NCBI RefSeq assembly: GCF_001620365.2
Contig: NZ_LQMT02000010.1
Span: 283,657-347,656 of the forward strand
Direction: 5' to 3'
DNA: 64,000 bases
Source: Amycolatopsis keratiniphila subsp. keratiniphila
Lineage (GTDB): Bacteria; Actinomycetota; Actinomycetes; Mycobacteriales; Pseudonocardiaceae
Position 1 is the stretch's first letter; every line of letters starts with the position of its first letter. The translations under genes were made by a program, and so were the position numbers. Of the stretch, positions 45,258 to 52,910 are shown piece by piece. The notes beneath the pieces were generated by a model. It was given only the letters and a program-made list of their open reading frames with translations. It had not been told where the DNA came from and did not search any database.

Positions 45258-45446
45258 GAACTCCCCCTCTGTCATGGCACCTGAGAGTTTCACCACCGAT
45301 GAGGGTGGCTTTCACCTTGGGTGAGGCGCACTTGCGCGCCTGCTTTCCAGAGTGGCCTCGCGTGAAGCGGTAGTGGGTACCTGAGAGATTCCGGGGAGTT
45401 TGCTCCTTCGGTGCCCCACCACGTTCGTGGGGGCTCTCCCGCTCCA
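45258..45446 (-). promoter_or_regulatory. Tandem glycine riboswitch
   Basis: Read on the minus strand, the leader of gcvP carries both aptamer signatures in order: CGGGAGAGCC, CACCGAAGGAGCAAACTCC, GAATCTCTCAGGTACC, then CACTCTGGAAAGC, GTGAAACTCTCAGG and GACAGAGGGGGAG. These are the conserved cores of aptamers 1 and 2. The switch ends about 40 bases before the TTG start. In characterised cases glycine binding turns on glycine catabolism, which fits the operon that follows. Confidence 0.95.
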
Positions 45447-45542
45447 GCTCGACGGCCCTGTCTGAAGTTGTGCGCACACCGTACCTGGCCTGTTCAGCGC
45501 GCGTCTACTCACCGCCGACGACGTCACTTGCGTGCTTGGAGC

Positions 45543-45623
45543 CGTAACTCGCGTGATCAGAGCCGTAACTCGTGAGTTACGCCTTCAATCACGCGAGTCA
45601 CGGCTCTGATCACGCGAGTTACG
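45543..45623. repeat. Intergenic palindrome, ACTCGCGTGAT family
   Basis: CGTAACTCGCGTGATCAGAG and its continuation pair with the inverted copy ending at 45623, with two mismatches over about 30 base pairs. The arm overlaps the stop codon of the copper-protein gene at 45619. The same word recurs in the palindrome at 56964-57067. It probably also acts as a terminator. Confidence 0.8.
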
Positions 45624-45993
45624 CGTTCTCCATCATCATCTCGGCGGTGATCGTGCCGCAGAGCTCGGCGCAGCGCCTCATCATGTCGGCCGCGTCGGCG
45701 AGCTCGGCGTCGCCGGTCTTGGCGCACTCGTCGGCGCACATGCGCATCATCTGGGAGGCGAGGCCGCACATCTTCGCGCACATCCGCATCATTTCGAGGT
45801 CGGCGACCATCGCGGAGCAGCGCATCATCATGTCGGCGCACATGCGCGACATGTCCGCGCAGGTCACCATCATCATCCCGAGCTTCGCGCCGCCCCTCTC
45901 CATACAGCGCGTCATCATCTCCTCGCAGCGGACGTGACACTCGTTGCACAGGTCGATGCAGTCACGCATGGCGGTGCTCATCTGCCGGGTCAT
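45619..45993 (-). CDS. Four-helix-bundle copper-binding protein (Csp/DUF326 type)
   Basis: Protein of 124 residues with 14 cysteines (12, 16, 19, 23, 30, 45, 52, 59, 72, 76, 86, 90, 108, 112) and 27 methionines. The cysteines are spaced three, four or seven apart so that they line the inside of a helical bundle, as in the copper-storage proteins Csp1/Csp3. No signal peptide is present, so it should act in the cytosol like Csp3. GGAGG precedes the ATG. Methionine content is unusually high for the family (my impression). No copper regulator or exporter is adjacent. Confidence 0.88.
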   Translation of the reverse strand: MTRQMSTAMRDCIDLCNECHVRCEEMMTRCMERGGAKLGMMMVTCADMSRMCADMMMRCSAMVADLEMMRMCAKMCGLASQMMRMCADECAKTGDAELADAADMMRRCAELCGTITAEMMMENA

Positions 45994-46167
45994 GCTCGGG
46001 CCTCCTGGGTGGTCCTGGATGCTGGCTTCGCGTTCTCAGGACTACAGCGCAGGTCAGCGGGTCGCCATCCCAGCCACCGGGACGAGTGACGGTCAGCCCG
46101 GCTCACGGGCTGAAAGACCCCTTCACCGCATGAGACGAGGGGAAAGCGTCCTTCGGCGCCGGCCCGA

Positions 46168-46222
46168 GTACATGAACGCCCCCTTCCTGTACCTAGGCGC
46201 AAGGAAGGGGGCCTTCATGTAC
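46168..46222. repeat. Intergenic palindrome, GGGGGCCTTCA family
   Basis: GTACATGAA-GCCCCCTTCCT pairs with AGGAAGGGGGC-TTCATGTAC across a 13-base loop, with one mismatch. The right arm GAAGGGGGCCTTCATGTACT (46204-46223) recurs at 63479-63498 with one difference. It lies between the copper-protein and SDR genes. The rest of 45994-46256 shows no gene. Confidence 0.75.
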
Positions 46223-46227
46223 TTCAC

Positions 46228-46249
46228 CGCATTTAGAGGACTGAACGCG
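46228..46249. repeat. Diverged copy of the GCATTCAGAGGACGAAACGC repeat
   Basis: CGCATTTAGAGGACTGAACGCG matches the right arm of the palindrome at 52807-52869 with three differences. It ends eight bases before the SDR stop codon and has no opposite arm nearby. Confidence 0.5.
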
Positions 46250-46256
46250 CGGAGGG

Positions 46257-47024
46257 TCAGAGCGGGGTGACGTAGGCGCCCGAGATGCCCCCGTCCACCA
46301 GGAACTGCGAAGCGGTGATGAACGAGGCGTCGTCGCTCGCCAGGAACGCGACCGCGGCCGCGATCTCCTCCGGCTCCGCGAACCGCCCGACCGGCACGTG
46401 CACCAGCCGCCGCGCGGCCCGCTCGGGGTCCTTCGCGAACAGTTCCTTGAGCAGCGGCGTGTTCACCGGCCCCGGGCACAGCGCGTTCACCCGGATGTTC
46501 TCCCGCGCGAACTGCACGCCCAGTTCCCGGCTCATCGCCAGCACGCCACCCTTGGACGCGGTGTAGGAGATCTGCGACGTCGCCGCGCCCATCACCGCGA
46601 CGAACGACGCCGTGTTGATGATCGAGCCCTTCCCCTGCCGCTGCATATGCGGCAAGACCGCCTTGCAGCACAGATACACCGACGTCAGGTTGACCTTCTG
46701 CACCTTCTCCCACGCGTCGATGCCCGTGGTGAGGATCGAGTCGTCCTCGGGCGGCGAGATACCGGCGTTGTTGAACGCGACGTCGACCGAGCCGAAGGTG
46801 TCCACAGTGGTCTGGAACAGGGCCTCGACCTGCTCGGCGTCGGTGACGTCGGCCTGCACGAACAGGCCACCGACCTCGTCGGCCGCGGCCTTCCCGGTCT
46901 CGGCGGAGATGTCGCCGATGACGACCTTCGCGCCTTCGCTCGCCAGCCGCCGCGCGGTGGCGAGACCGATGCCGCTGCTGCCGCCGGTGATGACGGCGAC
47001 ACGGCCCTCGAAACGCTGAACCAT
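46257..47024 (-). CDS. SDR family oxidoreductase
   Basis: Classical short-chain dehydrogenase of 255 residues: GGSSGIGLATA near residue 14, NNAGISPPEDD, catalytic Ser in NTASFVAVMG, YTASK and the C-terminal VDGGISGAYV. It starts two bases after the aldehyde dehydrogenase stop, so it is the last gene of the gamma-glutamyl-polyamine operon. Its substrate is not known; a 3-oxoacyl-ACP-reductase-like or hydroxybutyrate-type reaction on the pathway product is possible (inference). Confidence 0.85.
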   Translation of the reverse strand: MVQRFEGRVAVITGGSSGIGLATARRLASEGAKVVIGDISAETGKAAADEVGGLFVQADVTDAEQVEALFQTTVDTFGSVDVAFNNAGISPPEDDSILTTGIDAWEKVQKVNLTSVYLCCKAVLPHMQRQGKGSIINTASFVAVMGAATSQISYTASKGGVLAMSRELGVQFARENIRVNALCPGPVNTPLLKELFAKDPERAARRLVHVPVGRFAEPEEIAAAVAFLASDDASFITASQFLVDGGISGAYVTPL

Positions 47025-47026
47025 TC

Positions 47027-48391
47027 CTATTCCTCCGTGCTGATGAAGACGTTCTTGGTCTCGGTGAAGGCGTCGACGGCGTCCGGGCCGAGCTCGCGGC
47101 CGAGCCCGGACTGCTTGAACCCGCCGAACGGCGTCCAGTACCGGACGGACGAATGCGAGTTGACCGACAGGTTCCCGGCCTCGACACCGCGCGCGACGCG
47201 GAAGGCGCGGCCGACGTCACGGGTCCAGATCGAGCCGGACAGCCCGTACTCGGTCCGGTTGGCCATGGTCACCGCGTCCCCCTCCCCCTCGAACGGGACC
47301 ACGGCGACGACCGGGCCGAAGATCTCCTCGGACGCCAGCGGATGCCGCAGGTCCGGCGGGGTGACGACGGTCGGCGCGAACCAGTACCCGGGGCCGACGG
47401 GCGCGCTGCCCCGGAAGGCGACCGGCGCGGAATCGTCCACATAGGACGACACCTTCGCGTGATGTCCCGCCGAGATCAGCGGGCCCATCTCGGTGATCTC
47501 CAGCCGCGGATCCCCGACGACGACGCCGTTCACCGCGGGTTCCAGCAGCTCCATGAACTTCTCGTACACGCTCGACTGCACCAGGATCAGCGACCGCGCG
47601 CAGCAGTCCTGCCCGGCGTTGTCGAAGACGCCGTACGGCGCGGTGGCCGCGGCCTTCTCCAGGTCGGCGTCGGCGAACACGATGTTCGCGTTCTTGCCGC
47701 CGAGTTCCAGGGTCACCCGCTTCACCTGTGCGGCGCAGCCCGCCATGATCTGCTTGCCGACCTCGGTGGAGCCGGTGAACACCACCTTCCGCACCGCCGG
47801 ATGATCCACGAAACGCTGACCCACCACGGATCCCTTGCCGGGAAGCACCTGGAAGACGTCTTCGGGGATCCCCGCCTCGCGAGCGAGTTCGCCGAGGCGG
47901 ATCGCGGTGAGCGGGGTGAGCTCGGCGGGTTTGAGCACGACGGTGTTCCCGGCGGCGAGCGCGGGCGCGAACCCCCAGCCCGCGATGGGCATCGGGAAGT
48001 TCCACGGCACGATCACCCCGACCACGCCCAGTGGCTCGTGGAACGTCATGTTCACCCCACCGGGAACGGGGATCTGCTTGCCGCTCAGCCGTTCGGGCGA
48101 GGCCGAGTAGTACGTCAGCACGTCGCGGACGTTGCCCGCCTCCCAGCGCGCGTTGCCGATCGTGTGGCCGGCGTTGGCGACCTCCAACGCGGCGAGATGC
48201 TCGATGTCGGCGTCGACGGCGTCGGCGAACCGGCGCAGCAGCCGTGCCCGGTCGCCGGGGGCCACCGCGCGCCAGGCGGGGAACGCCGCGTGCGCGCGGG
48301 CGATGGCCGCGTCGGTCTCCTCGGCCGAGGTCAGCTCGACCGACCTCACCACCTCTTCCGTGGCGGGGTTGATCACCTCGAACGTGGTCAT
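47027..48391 (-). CDS. NAD(P)-dependent aldehyde dehydrogenase, PuuC-like
   Basis: Protein of 454 residues with the aldehyde dehydrogenase core: VIVPWNFPMPIAGWGFAPAL, KPAELTPLTA, the Glu motif TLELGGKNANIVFADADL and the catalytic Cys in NAGQDCCARS, followed by EEIFGPVVAVVPF. In the company of PuuA- and PuuD-like genes it should oxidise gamma-glutamyl-gamma-aminobutyraldehyde. The ATG at 48391 overlaps the puuD-like stop by four bases. It is slightly shorter than the usual 475-495 residues, from a compact N-terminus. Confidence 0.88.
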   Translation of the reverse strand: MTTFEVINPATEEVVRSVELTSAEETDAAIARAHAAFPAWRAVAPGDRARLLRRFADAVDADIEHLAALEVANAGHTIGNARWEAGNVRDVLTYYSASPERLSGKQIPVPGGVNMTFHEPLGVVGVIVPWNFPMPIAGWGFAPALAAGNTVVLKPAELTPLTAIRLGELAREAGIPEDVFQVLPGKGSVVGQRFVDHPAVRKVVFTGSTEVGKQIMAGCAAQVKRVTLELGGKNANIVFADADLEKAAATAPYGVFDNAGQDCCARSLILVQSSVYEKFMELLEPAVNGVVVGDPRLEITEMGPLISAGHHAKVSSYVDDSAPVAFRGSAPVGPGYWFAPTVVTPPDLRHPLASEEIFGPVVAVVPFEGEGDAVTMANRTEYGLSGSIWTRDVGRAFRVARGVEAGNLSVNSHSSVRYWTPFGGFKQSGLGRELGPDAVDAFTETKNVFISTEE

Positions 48392-49101
48392 TCGCGCTCC
48401 TTCGCAGCTTTCACCAGCGCTTCGAAAAGCCTGATGTCGTCGGGATTCTGTTCGGGATGCCATTGGACGCCGAGCACGAACCCGTCGCCGGGCAGTTCGG
48501 CCGCCTCGATGGTCCCGTCGGCGGCCCAGCCGACCGGGACCAGCCCGTCGCCGAGCTTGTCGATCGCCTGATGGTGGTAACACGGCGCCTTGGTCTCGGC
48601 GCCGAGGATCGACGCGACGCGGCTGCCCTCGGCAAGCCTCACCGTAGTGGTGCCGAAGACCCCTGGCGCGGGCTGGTGATCCGCGCTGTCCACCGTCTCC
48701 GGCAGATGCTGGACGAGCGTGCCGCCCAGCGCGACGCTGAGCACCTGCAGCCCGCGGCACACGCCGAGCACCGGTTTCCCACCGTCCAAAGCGGACCGCA
48801 GCAGGCCGAACTCGAACGCGTCCCGGTTCGGCCGCGTGTACGTCGTCGCGTGCTGCTCCTGCCCGTACCGTGCCGGGTCGACGTCCGCGCCGCCGACCAG
48901 CACGAGACCGTCCACGGCGGACATCAGCCGATCGTGTGCCTCGCTCACCGGCGGCAGCAGGACCGGGATCCCGCCCGCCGCGACGATCCCGTCGACGTAG
49001 ACCCGGTGGAGCAACGCCGCTTCGGTCTCCCACACCAGGAACTTCGCGGGTTCCAGATAGGACGTGAGCCCGATCAGGGGCTCAGAGGCGTTCGAAGCCA
49101 C
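48388..49101 (-). CDS. Gamma-glutamyl-gamma-aminobutyrate hydrolase, PuuD-like
   Basis: Class I glutamine-amidotransferase-fold hydrolase of 237 residues. The catalytic Cys is in VLGVCRGLQVL, the His-Glu pair in VLGVQWHPEQN, and GLVLVGGADVDPARYG gives the oxyanion region. It cleaves the gamma-glutamyl group from the oxidised polyamine product, freeing GABA. The GTG at 49101 overlaps the end of the glutamine-synthetase-like gene by 20 bases; no better start is visible. Confidence 0.88.
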   Translation of the reverse strand: MASNASEPLIGLTSYLEPAKFLVWETEAALLHRVYVDGIVAAGGIPVLLPPVSEAHDRLMSAVDGLVLVGGADVDPARYGQEQHATTYTRPNRDAFEFGLLRSALDGGKPVLGVCRGLQVLSVALGGTLVQHLPETVDSADHQPAPGVFGTTTVRLAEGSRVASILGAETKAPCYHHQAIDKLGDGLVPVGWAADGTIEAAELPGDGFVLGVQWHPEQNPDDIRLFEALVKAAKERE

Positions 49102-50446
49102 GGATCCTCTCCCAGTCGGTGACGGCGGCGTCGTACGCGGTGAGCTCGACCTTCGCCGCGTTCAGGTAGTGGTCGACGACCTCGTCCCCGAACGCGGACC
49201 TCGCGAGTGCGCTCCCGTCCAGCAGCGCCGCGGACTCCCGCAGGGTGGTCGGCACGGTCGGCTTGGCGGAACCGTAGGCGTTGCCGTGGAACTCCGGCTC
49301 CAGCTCCAGTTCGTTCTCGATACCGTGCAGCCCGGCCGCGATCAGCGCGGCCACCGCGAGGTACGGGTTCACGTCGCCGCCGGGGACGCGGTTCTCGGTG
49401 CGCAGCGAGTCCCCGTGCCCGACGACGCGGAGCGCGCAGGTGCGGTTGTCCGTGCCCCACGCGACGGCCGTCGGCGCGAAGCTCCCGGGCACGAACCGCT
49501 TGTAGGAGTTGATGTTCGGCGCGAAGAAGTAGGTCAGCTCACGCAGTCCCGCCAGCTGACCGGCGAGGAAGTGCTCCATCAGCGGCGAGAATCCGCCAGG
49601 ACCGTCGCCCGCCAGGACGGGCTCGCCCGAGGCGGAGCGCAGGCTGATGTGGATATGACAGGAGTTGCCCTCGCGTTCGTTGTACTTCGCCATGAACGTG
49701 AGGCTCTTGCCCTCCTGCGCGGCGATCTCCTTGGACCCGGTCTTGTAGACGCTGTGGTTGTCGCAGGTGGTCAGCGCGTCGGCGTAACGGAACGCGATCT
49801 CGTGCTGGCCGGGATTGCACTCGCCCTTGGCCGACTCGACGTACAGCCCGGCGCCGCCCATGTCGTTGCGGATGCGGCGCAGCAGCGGTTCGATCCGGGC
49901 GGTGCCGAGCATCGAGTAGTCGACGTTGTACTGGTTGGCCGGGCGAAGGTCCTGATAGCGCTTGTCCCAGGCCGATTCGAAGGTGTCGTCGAAGACGATG
50001 AACTCCAGTTCGGTGCCGACGTAGGCGGCGAGACCGCGTTCGGCGAGCCTGTCGAGCTGGCCGCGCAGGATCTGGCGAGGCGAGGGAGCGACCGCGCCAC
50101 CTTGTACCCGTTCGAGGTCGGCGAGGACGAGCGCCGTGCCCTCCTGCCACGGGAGCAGGCGCAGCGTGTCGAAGTCCGGGCGCATGACGAAGTCGCCGTA
50201 GCCGGTCTCCCAGGACGACATCGCGTAGCCGTCGACGGTGTTCATGTCCACATCGACGGCGAGGAGGTAGTTGCACGCTTCGGTGGCGTGCTCGACGACC
50301 TCGTTGAGGAAGTACTCGGCGGCGCAGCGTTTGCCTTGCAGCCTGCCCTGCATGTCGGTGATCGCCACCAGCACCGTGTCGACGGTGCCGTCCTCGACCA
50401 GTTCCCGGAGCCGATCCAGCGTGAGCATGCCGCGCCTGTTCGCCAT
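49082..50446 (-). CDS. Glutamine-synthetase-like gamma-glutamylpolyamine synthetase
   Basis: Glutamine-synthetase-family ligase of 454 residues: TELEFIVFDD, SAKGECNPGQHEIAFRYADAL, the His-ligand region NSCHIHISL, and the ATP-site RTCALRVVGHGDSLRTENRVPGGDVNPYLAVAA. The domain shape and the puuD/aldehyde dehydrogenase neighbours point to PuuA/GlnA3-type glutamylation of putrescine or other amines, not ammonia assimilation. The ATG at 50446 has AGGTGAGG just upstream and is chosen over a GTG nine bases earlier. Confidence 0.88.
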   Translation of the reverse strand: MANRRGMLTLDRLRELVEDGTVDTVLVAITDMQGRLQGKRCAAEYFLNEVVEHATEACNYLLAVDVDMNTVDGYAMSSWETGYGDFVMRPDFDTLRLLPWQEGTALVLADLERVQGGAVAPSPRQILRGQLDRLAERGLAAYVGTELEFIVFDDTFESAWDKRYQDLRPANQYNVDYSMLGTARIEPLLRRIRNDMGGAGLYVESAKGECNPGQHEIAFRYADALTTCDNHSVYKTGSKEIAAQEGKSLTFMAKYNEREGNSCHIHISLRSASGEPVLAGDGPGGFSPLMEHFLAGQLAGLRELTYFFAPNINSYKRFVPGSFAPTAVAWGTDNRTCALRVVGHGDSLRTENRVPGGDVNPYLAVAALIAAGLHGIENELELEPEFHGNAYGSAKPTVPTTLRESAALLDGSALARSAFGDEVVDHYLNAAKVELTAYDAAVTDWERIRGFERL

Positions 50447-50504
50447 CAGCCTCACCTAAAGGTTCGAAGCGGTACCTTTGCGGCTTCTTCCTACCGGGTC
50501 GACC

Positions 50505-50536
50505 GAACCAGGTCAACTCGACCAATGGTCTGGTTC
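50505..50536. promoter_or_regulatory. Operator candidate upstream of the polyamine operon
   Basis: GAACCAG (50505-50511) faces CTGGTTC (50530-50536), and GACCAATGGTC (50520-50530) is itself symmetric around one base. The second form resembles GntR/FadR-type sites (TGGT...ACCA). No dedicated regulator is adjacent. The remaining bases to 50674 show no gene. Confidence 0.5.
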
Positions 50537-50674
50537 GTTATCCATTGTGCACCGTAGTTGATCCCTGGGCGGATTGTCTGCGATGCCCGGCTGAGAAGAT
50601 GCTGTGAATCCCGCCGCACCGGGAGGAGATCCGCGCATCCGGGACGTTGTACGGATCAAGAGAGGTGAGAAGGA

Positions 50675-51199
50675 ATGACACAGGCATTCACGCAGCAGAC
50701 CACGTTCACCGAGCCCCAGGGGCGGGCTCAGCTCCCGACGATGCCCAGTGGGTGGCCGATCGGCTCGTACGAGTCGTACTCCGAAGCGCAGCGTGCCGTC
50801 GACCACCTCGCGGGAACGGACTTCCCGATCACGGACGTCACGATCGTCGGTGTCGAGCCGATCCTGGTGGAGCGCATCGCCGGACGCATGGGCTGGAGCA
50901 AGGTGCTGACCAGCTCGGCGCTGTCCGGCGCGATGTTCGGTGTGTTCCTCGGGCTCGTGCTGAGCCTGCTGAACCCCGGCGCCGGGCTGGTGCCGATCAT
51001 CGTCGGCCTCGTCGGCGGTATCGGGTTCAACCTGCTGTTCGGCGCGCTGGGGTACGCGTCGTCGAAGAACAAGCGAGGGTTCATCTCGCAGAGCCAGCTG
51101 GTCGCCCGGCGTTACGACGTCCTGGCCCAGCCGCGCAACGCCGAGAAGGGCCGCGCCCTGCTGGCCGACCTGGCCGCCAGGAGCGCGTTCAACCACTGA
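50675..51199 (+). CDS. General stress protein 17M-like membrane protein
   Basis: Protein of 174 residues. The first half has the GSP17M-type domain (SYESYSEAQRAVDHLAGTDFPITDVTIVGV), and residues about 87-127 hold two glycine-rich membrane helices (SALSGAMFGVFLGLVLSLL, then IIVGLVGGIGFNLLFGALGY). The function is unknown; homologues are stress-induced. AGAAGG lies before the ATG at 50675. It is monocistronic, followed by a strong terminator. Confidence 0.85.
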   Translation: MTQAFTQQTTFTEPQGRAQLPTMPSGWPIGSYESYSEAQRAVDHLAGTDFPITDVTIVGVEPILVERIAGRMGWSKVLTSSALSGAMFGVFLGLVLSLLNPGAGLVPIIVGLVGGIGFNLLFGALGYASSKNKRGFISQSQLVARRYDVLAQPRNAEKGRALLADLAARSAFNH

Positions 51200-51210
51200 G
51201 CCTCACCCCA

Positions 51211-51247
51211 CGCGAGCCGGCACCTCTCCACGAGGTGCCGGCTCGCG
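51211..51247. terminator. Rho-independent-type hairpin, 16-bp perfect stem
   Basis: CGCGAGCCGGCACCTC and GAGGTGCCGGCTCGCG pair perfectly across a five-base loop, between the convergent stress-protein and aspartyl-tRNA synthetase genes. Confidence 0.85.
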
Positions 51248-51251
51248 GCTT

Positions 51252-52505
51252 TCACGGGGTCAGCCGGTGCAGGTCGCGCGGGAAGAGCGTCGCCTGCCGG
51301 ACGTTGGGCAGCCCGAGCAACCGGGCGGTCCAGCGTTCGAGCCCGAGCGCGAACCCGCCGTGCGGCGGCATCCCGTGTGCGAAGACCGCCAGGTGGTCCC
51401 GGTACGGCTCGGCGGATTCCCCGCGTGCGGCCAGCGCGGCGAGGTAATCCGCGTGCCGGTGCAGCCGCTGCCCGCCGGTCACCAGTTCCAGCCCGCGGAA
51501 GAGCAGGTCGAAACTGTTCGAGTACTCGGGCCGCCCCGGGTCCGGATGCGTGTAGAACGGCCGCTTCGCCATCGGATACCCGGTGACGAACAGGAATTCC
51601 GATCCGTGTTCGCGCAGCGCCCAGTCCGAAAGCAGCCGCTCGTGCGCGGGCGCGAGGTCGGGCTCACCACGCGGGTCTTCGCCCGACAGCCGCGCGACCA
51701 GTTCCTGAGCCTCCGCGAAATGGATCTCCGGGATTTCCCCGGGCACCTCGACGCCCGCTTCCGGAACCGCGGCGGCCATGCCCGCGATCGCCTCCCGCAA
51801 CACCGCCATGACGTCGCGATGGTCGCTGATGAAGCCCAGTTCGGCGTCGAGGCTCGTGTACTGCGCGAGATGCCGCGCGGTGTCGTGCGGTTCTGCGCGA
51901 AAGACCGGGCCGACCTCGTAGACCCGCTCGAAGACCCCGACCAGCGCCTGTTTGTAGAACTGCGGAGACTGCGCCAGAAAAGCCCTCCGGCCGAAATAGT
52001 CGATACCGAAGACGTTCGCGCCGGACTCCGTGGCCGACGAGACGATCTTGGGTGTGTGGATTTCGGTGAACCCGAGCCCGTCCAACGCCGACCGGAACCC
52101 GGCGACGCTCGCGGCCGCGATCGCGAAGACCTCTTTCAGCCGCGGATGCCGCAGCGCGACGGCGGCGTTGTCCAGCACCGTGGGCAACGCGGCGGCCGGC
52201 GACGGACGGTAGAGCTCGAACGGCGGCGGCTGGGCGGGTTCGGAAAGCAGGCCGACGGACGGTTCGGTCAGTTCCAGCCCGCCCGGCGCCTGAGGGTTCG
52301 CGGTGACGAGACCCTCGACTTCGACGACGGTCTCCTCCGGCGGGCCACCGGGTTCGGCGAGAACCACTTGGGCGAGCCCGGAGCGGTCCCGGATCACCAG
52401 GAAGGTGATGGTTTTCAGGCGGCGCCGGCGGTGCACCCAGCCGGCGATACGGACACGGCCGCCGACGTGCCGGGGCAGGTCGGCGGCGAGGACACGCGAG
52501 ATCAT
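51252..52505 (-). CDS. Archaeal-type aspartyl-tRNA synthetase, probably non-discriminating
   Basis: Class IIb synthetase of 417 residues lacking the bacterial GAD insertion, so of the archaeal/eukaryal AspRS type. It has an OB-fold anticodon domain (RVRIAGWVHRRRRLKTITFLVIRD), motif 2 VGPVFRAEPHDTARHLAQYTSLDAELGF, and motif 3 GFALGLERWTARLLGL. His25 (GWVH) and Pro74 (APGG) occupy the positions where discriminating archaeal enzymes have Trp and Lys, pointing to charging of both tRNA-Asp and tRNA-Asn. GGAG precedes the ATG. A T-box leader lies directly upstream. Confidence 0.9.
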   Translation of the reverse strand: MISRVLAADLPRHVGGRVRIAGWVHRRRRLKTITFLVIRDRSGLAQVVLAEPGGPPEETVVEVEGLVTANPQAPGGLELTEPSVGLLSEPAQPPPFELYRPSPAAALPTVLDNAAVALRHPRLKEVFAIAAASVAGFRSALDGLGFTEIHTPKIVSSATESGANVFGIDYFGRRAFLAQSPQFYKQALVGVFERVYEVGPVFRAEPHDTARHLAQYTSLDAELGFISDHRDVMAVLREAIAGMAAAVPEAGVEVPGEIPEIHFAEAQELVARLSGEDPRGEPDLAPAHERLLSDWALREHGSEFLFVTGYPMAKRPFYTHPDPGRPEYSNSFDLLFRGLELVTGGQRLHRHADYLAALAARGESAEPYRDHLAVFAHGMPPHGGFALGLERWTARLLGLPNVRQATLFPRDLHRLTP

Positions 52506-52765
52506 CACAACTCCAGTACGGATGTGCGCGACCCCTTGGGAGTGCGGGCGAGAAGGGAACTCGCGGTGCCACCGCACTTTCGCCGCCGCCGAAACGGCGG
52601 CCTCGAAGACCCGTGACGTGGGCCGGACGGCGGGGCATGGGGCGCGGGCGCCGTTCCTCCCCGCACTCGGGAGGGTCTTCGCCGAAAGACGCGAGGCCGC
52701 TTTCCCAGCTACCGGCGGCTCTCTTGGCTCGCGTGCCCTCTCGGCTACTCGTCTCCGTCAGCGCG
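52506..52765 (-). promoter_or_regulatory. T-box riboswitch with Asp (GAC) specifier
   Basis: On the minus strand, stem I has AGTA (52749-52746) opposite GAA-GAC (52680-52675), the loop-E plus specifier arrangement, giving codon GAC. The upper stem ACGCGAG/CTCGCGT and GCCGC/GCGGC carries the AGAGA bulge and a GGTAGCTGGGAAA loop. The T-box GGTGGCACCGCG lies at 52562-52573; its variable base C fits the G73 discriminator of tRNA-Asp. GCACTCC downstream can pair with the GGAGT ribosome binding site, suggesting control of translation. Confidence 0.88.
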
Positions 52766-52806
52766 TTGCCCCGGAGGTTACGTCCCCTTCGGTACTTCCC
52801 GCATCC

Positions 52807-52869
52807 GCATTTCGTCCTCTGAATGCGGTCGTTGGCATCGCGAACCACCGCATTCAGAGGACGAAACGC
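52807..52869. repeat. Intergenic palindrome, GCATTTCGTCCTC family, full form
   Basis: GCATTTCGTCCTCTGAATGC plus GGT pairs with the inverted copy ending GACGAAACGC at 52869, with one mismatch, around a loop of about 18 bases. It lies between the HAAS-domain gene stop and the T-box leader, where it can end the upstream transcript. Copies of its arms occur at 29389 and 46228. Confidence 0.8.
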
Positions 52870-52910
52870 GGGTGGAGGCGGCCCCCGGCGTCCGCCTCCA
52901 CCCGGGCCAC

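Noticed and set aside
45216..45296. Upstream in-frame ATG for gcvP giving 27 extra residues
   Set aside because: It would put the end of the glycine riboswitch inside the coding sequence. The TTG at 45215 has a good ribosome binding site and is where homology begins.
45557..45949. An alternative minus-strand frame rich in Arg/Asp/His overlapping the copper-protein gene
   Set aside because: It is out of frame with the clear Cys/Met-patterned protein and reads through the palindromic repeat.
49082..50446. Housekeeping glutamine synthetase glnA
   Set aside because: Sequence and neighbours (PuuD-like hydrolase and aldehyde dehydrogenase) indicate a gamma-glutamyl-amine ligase of the PuuA/GlnA3 type.
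52506..52765. A specifier of AAC (Asn) in the T-box
   Set aside because: The bases directly after the GAA of the specifier loop read GAC, and no AAC is available in the loop opposite AGTA.
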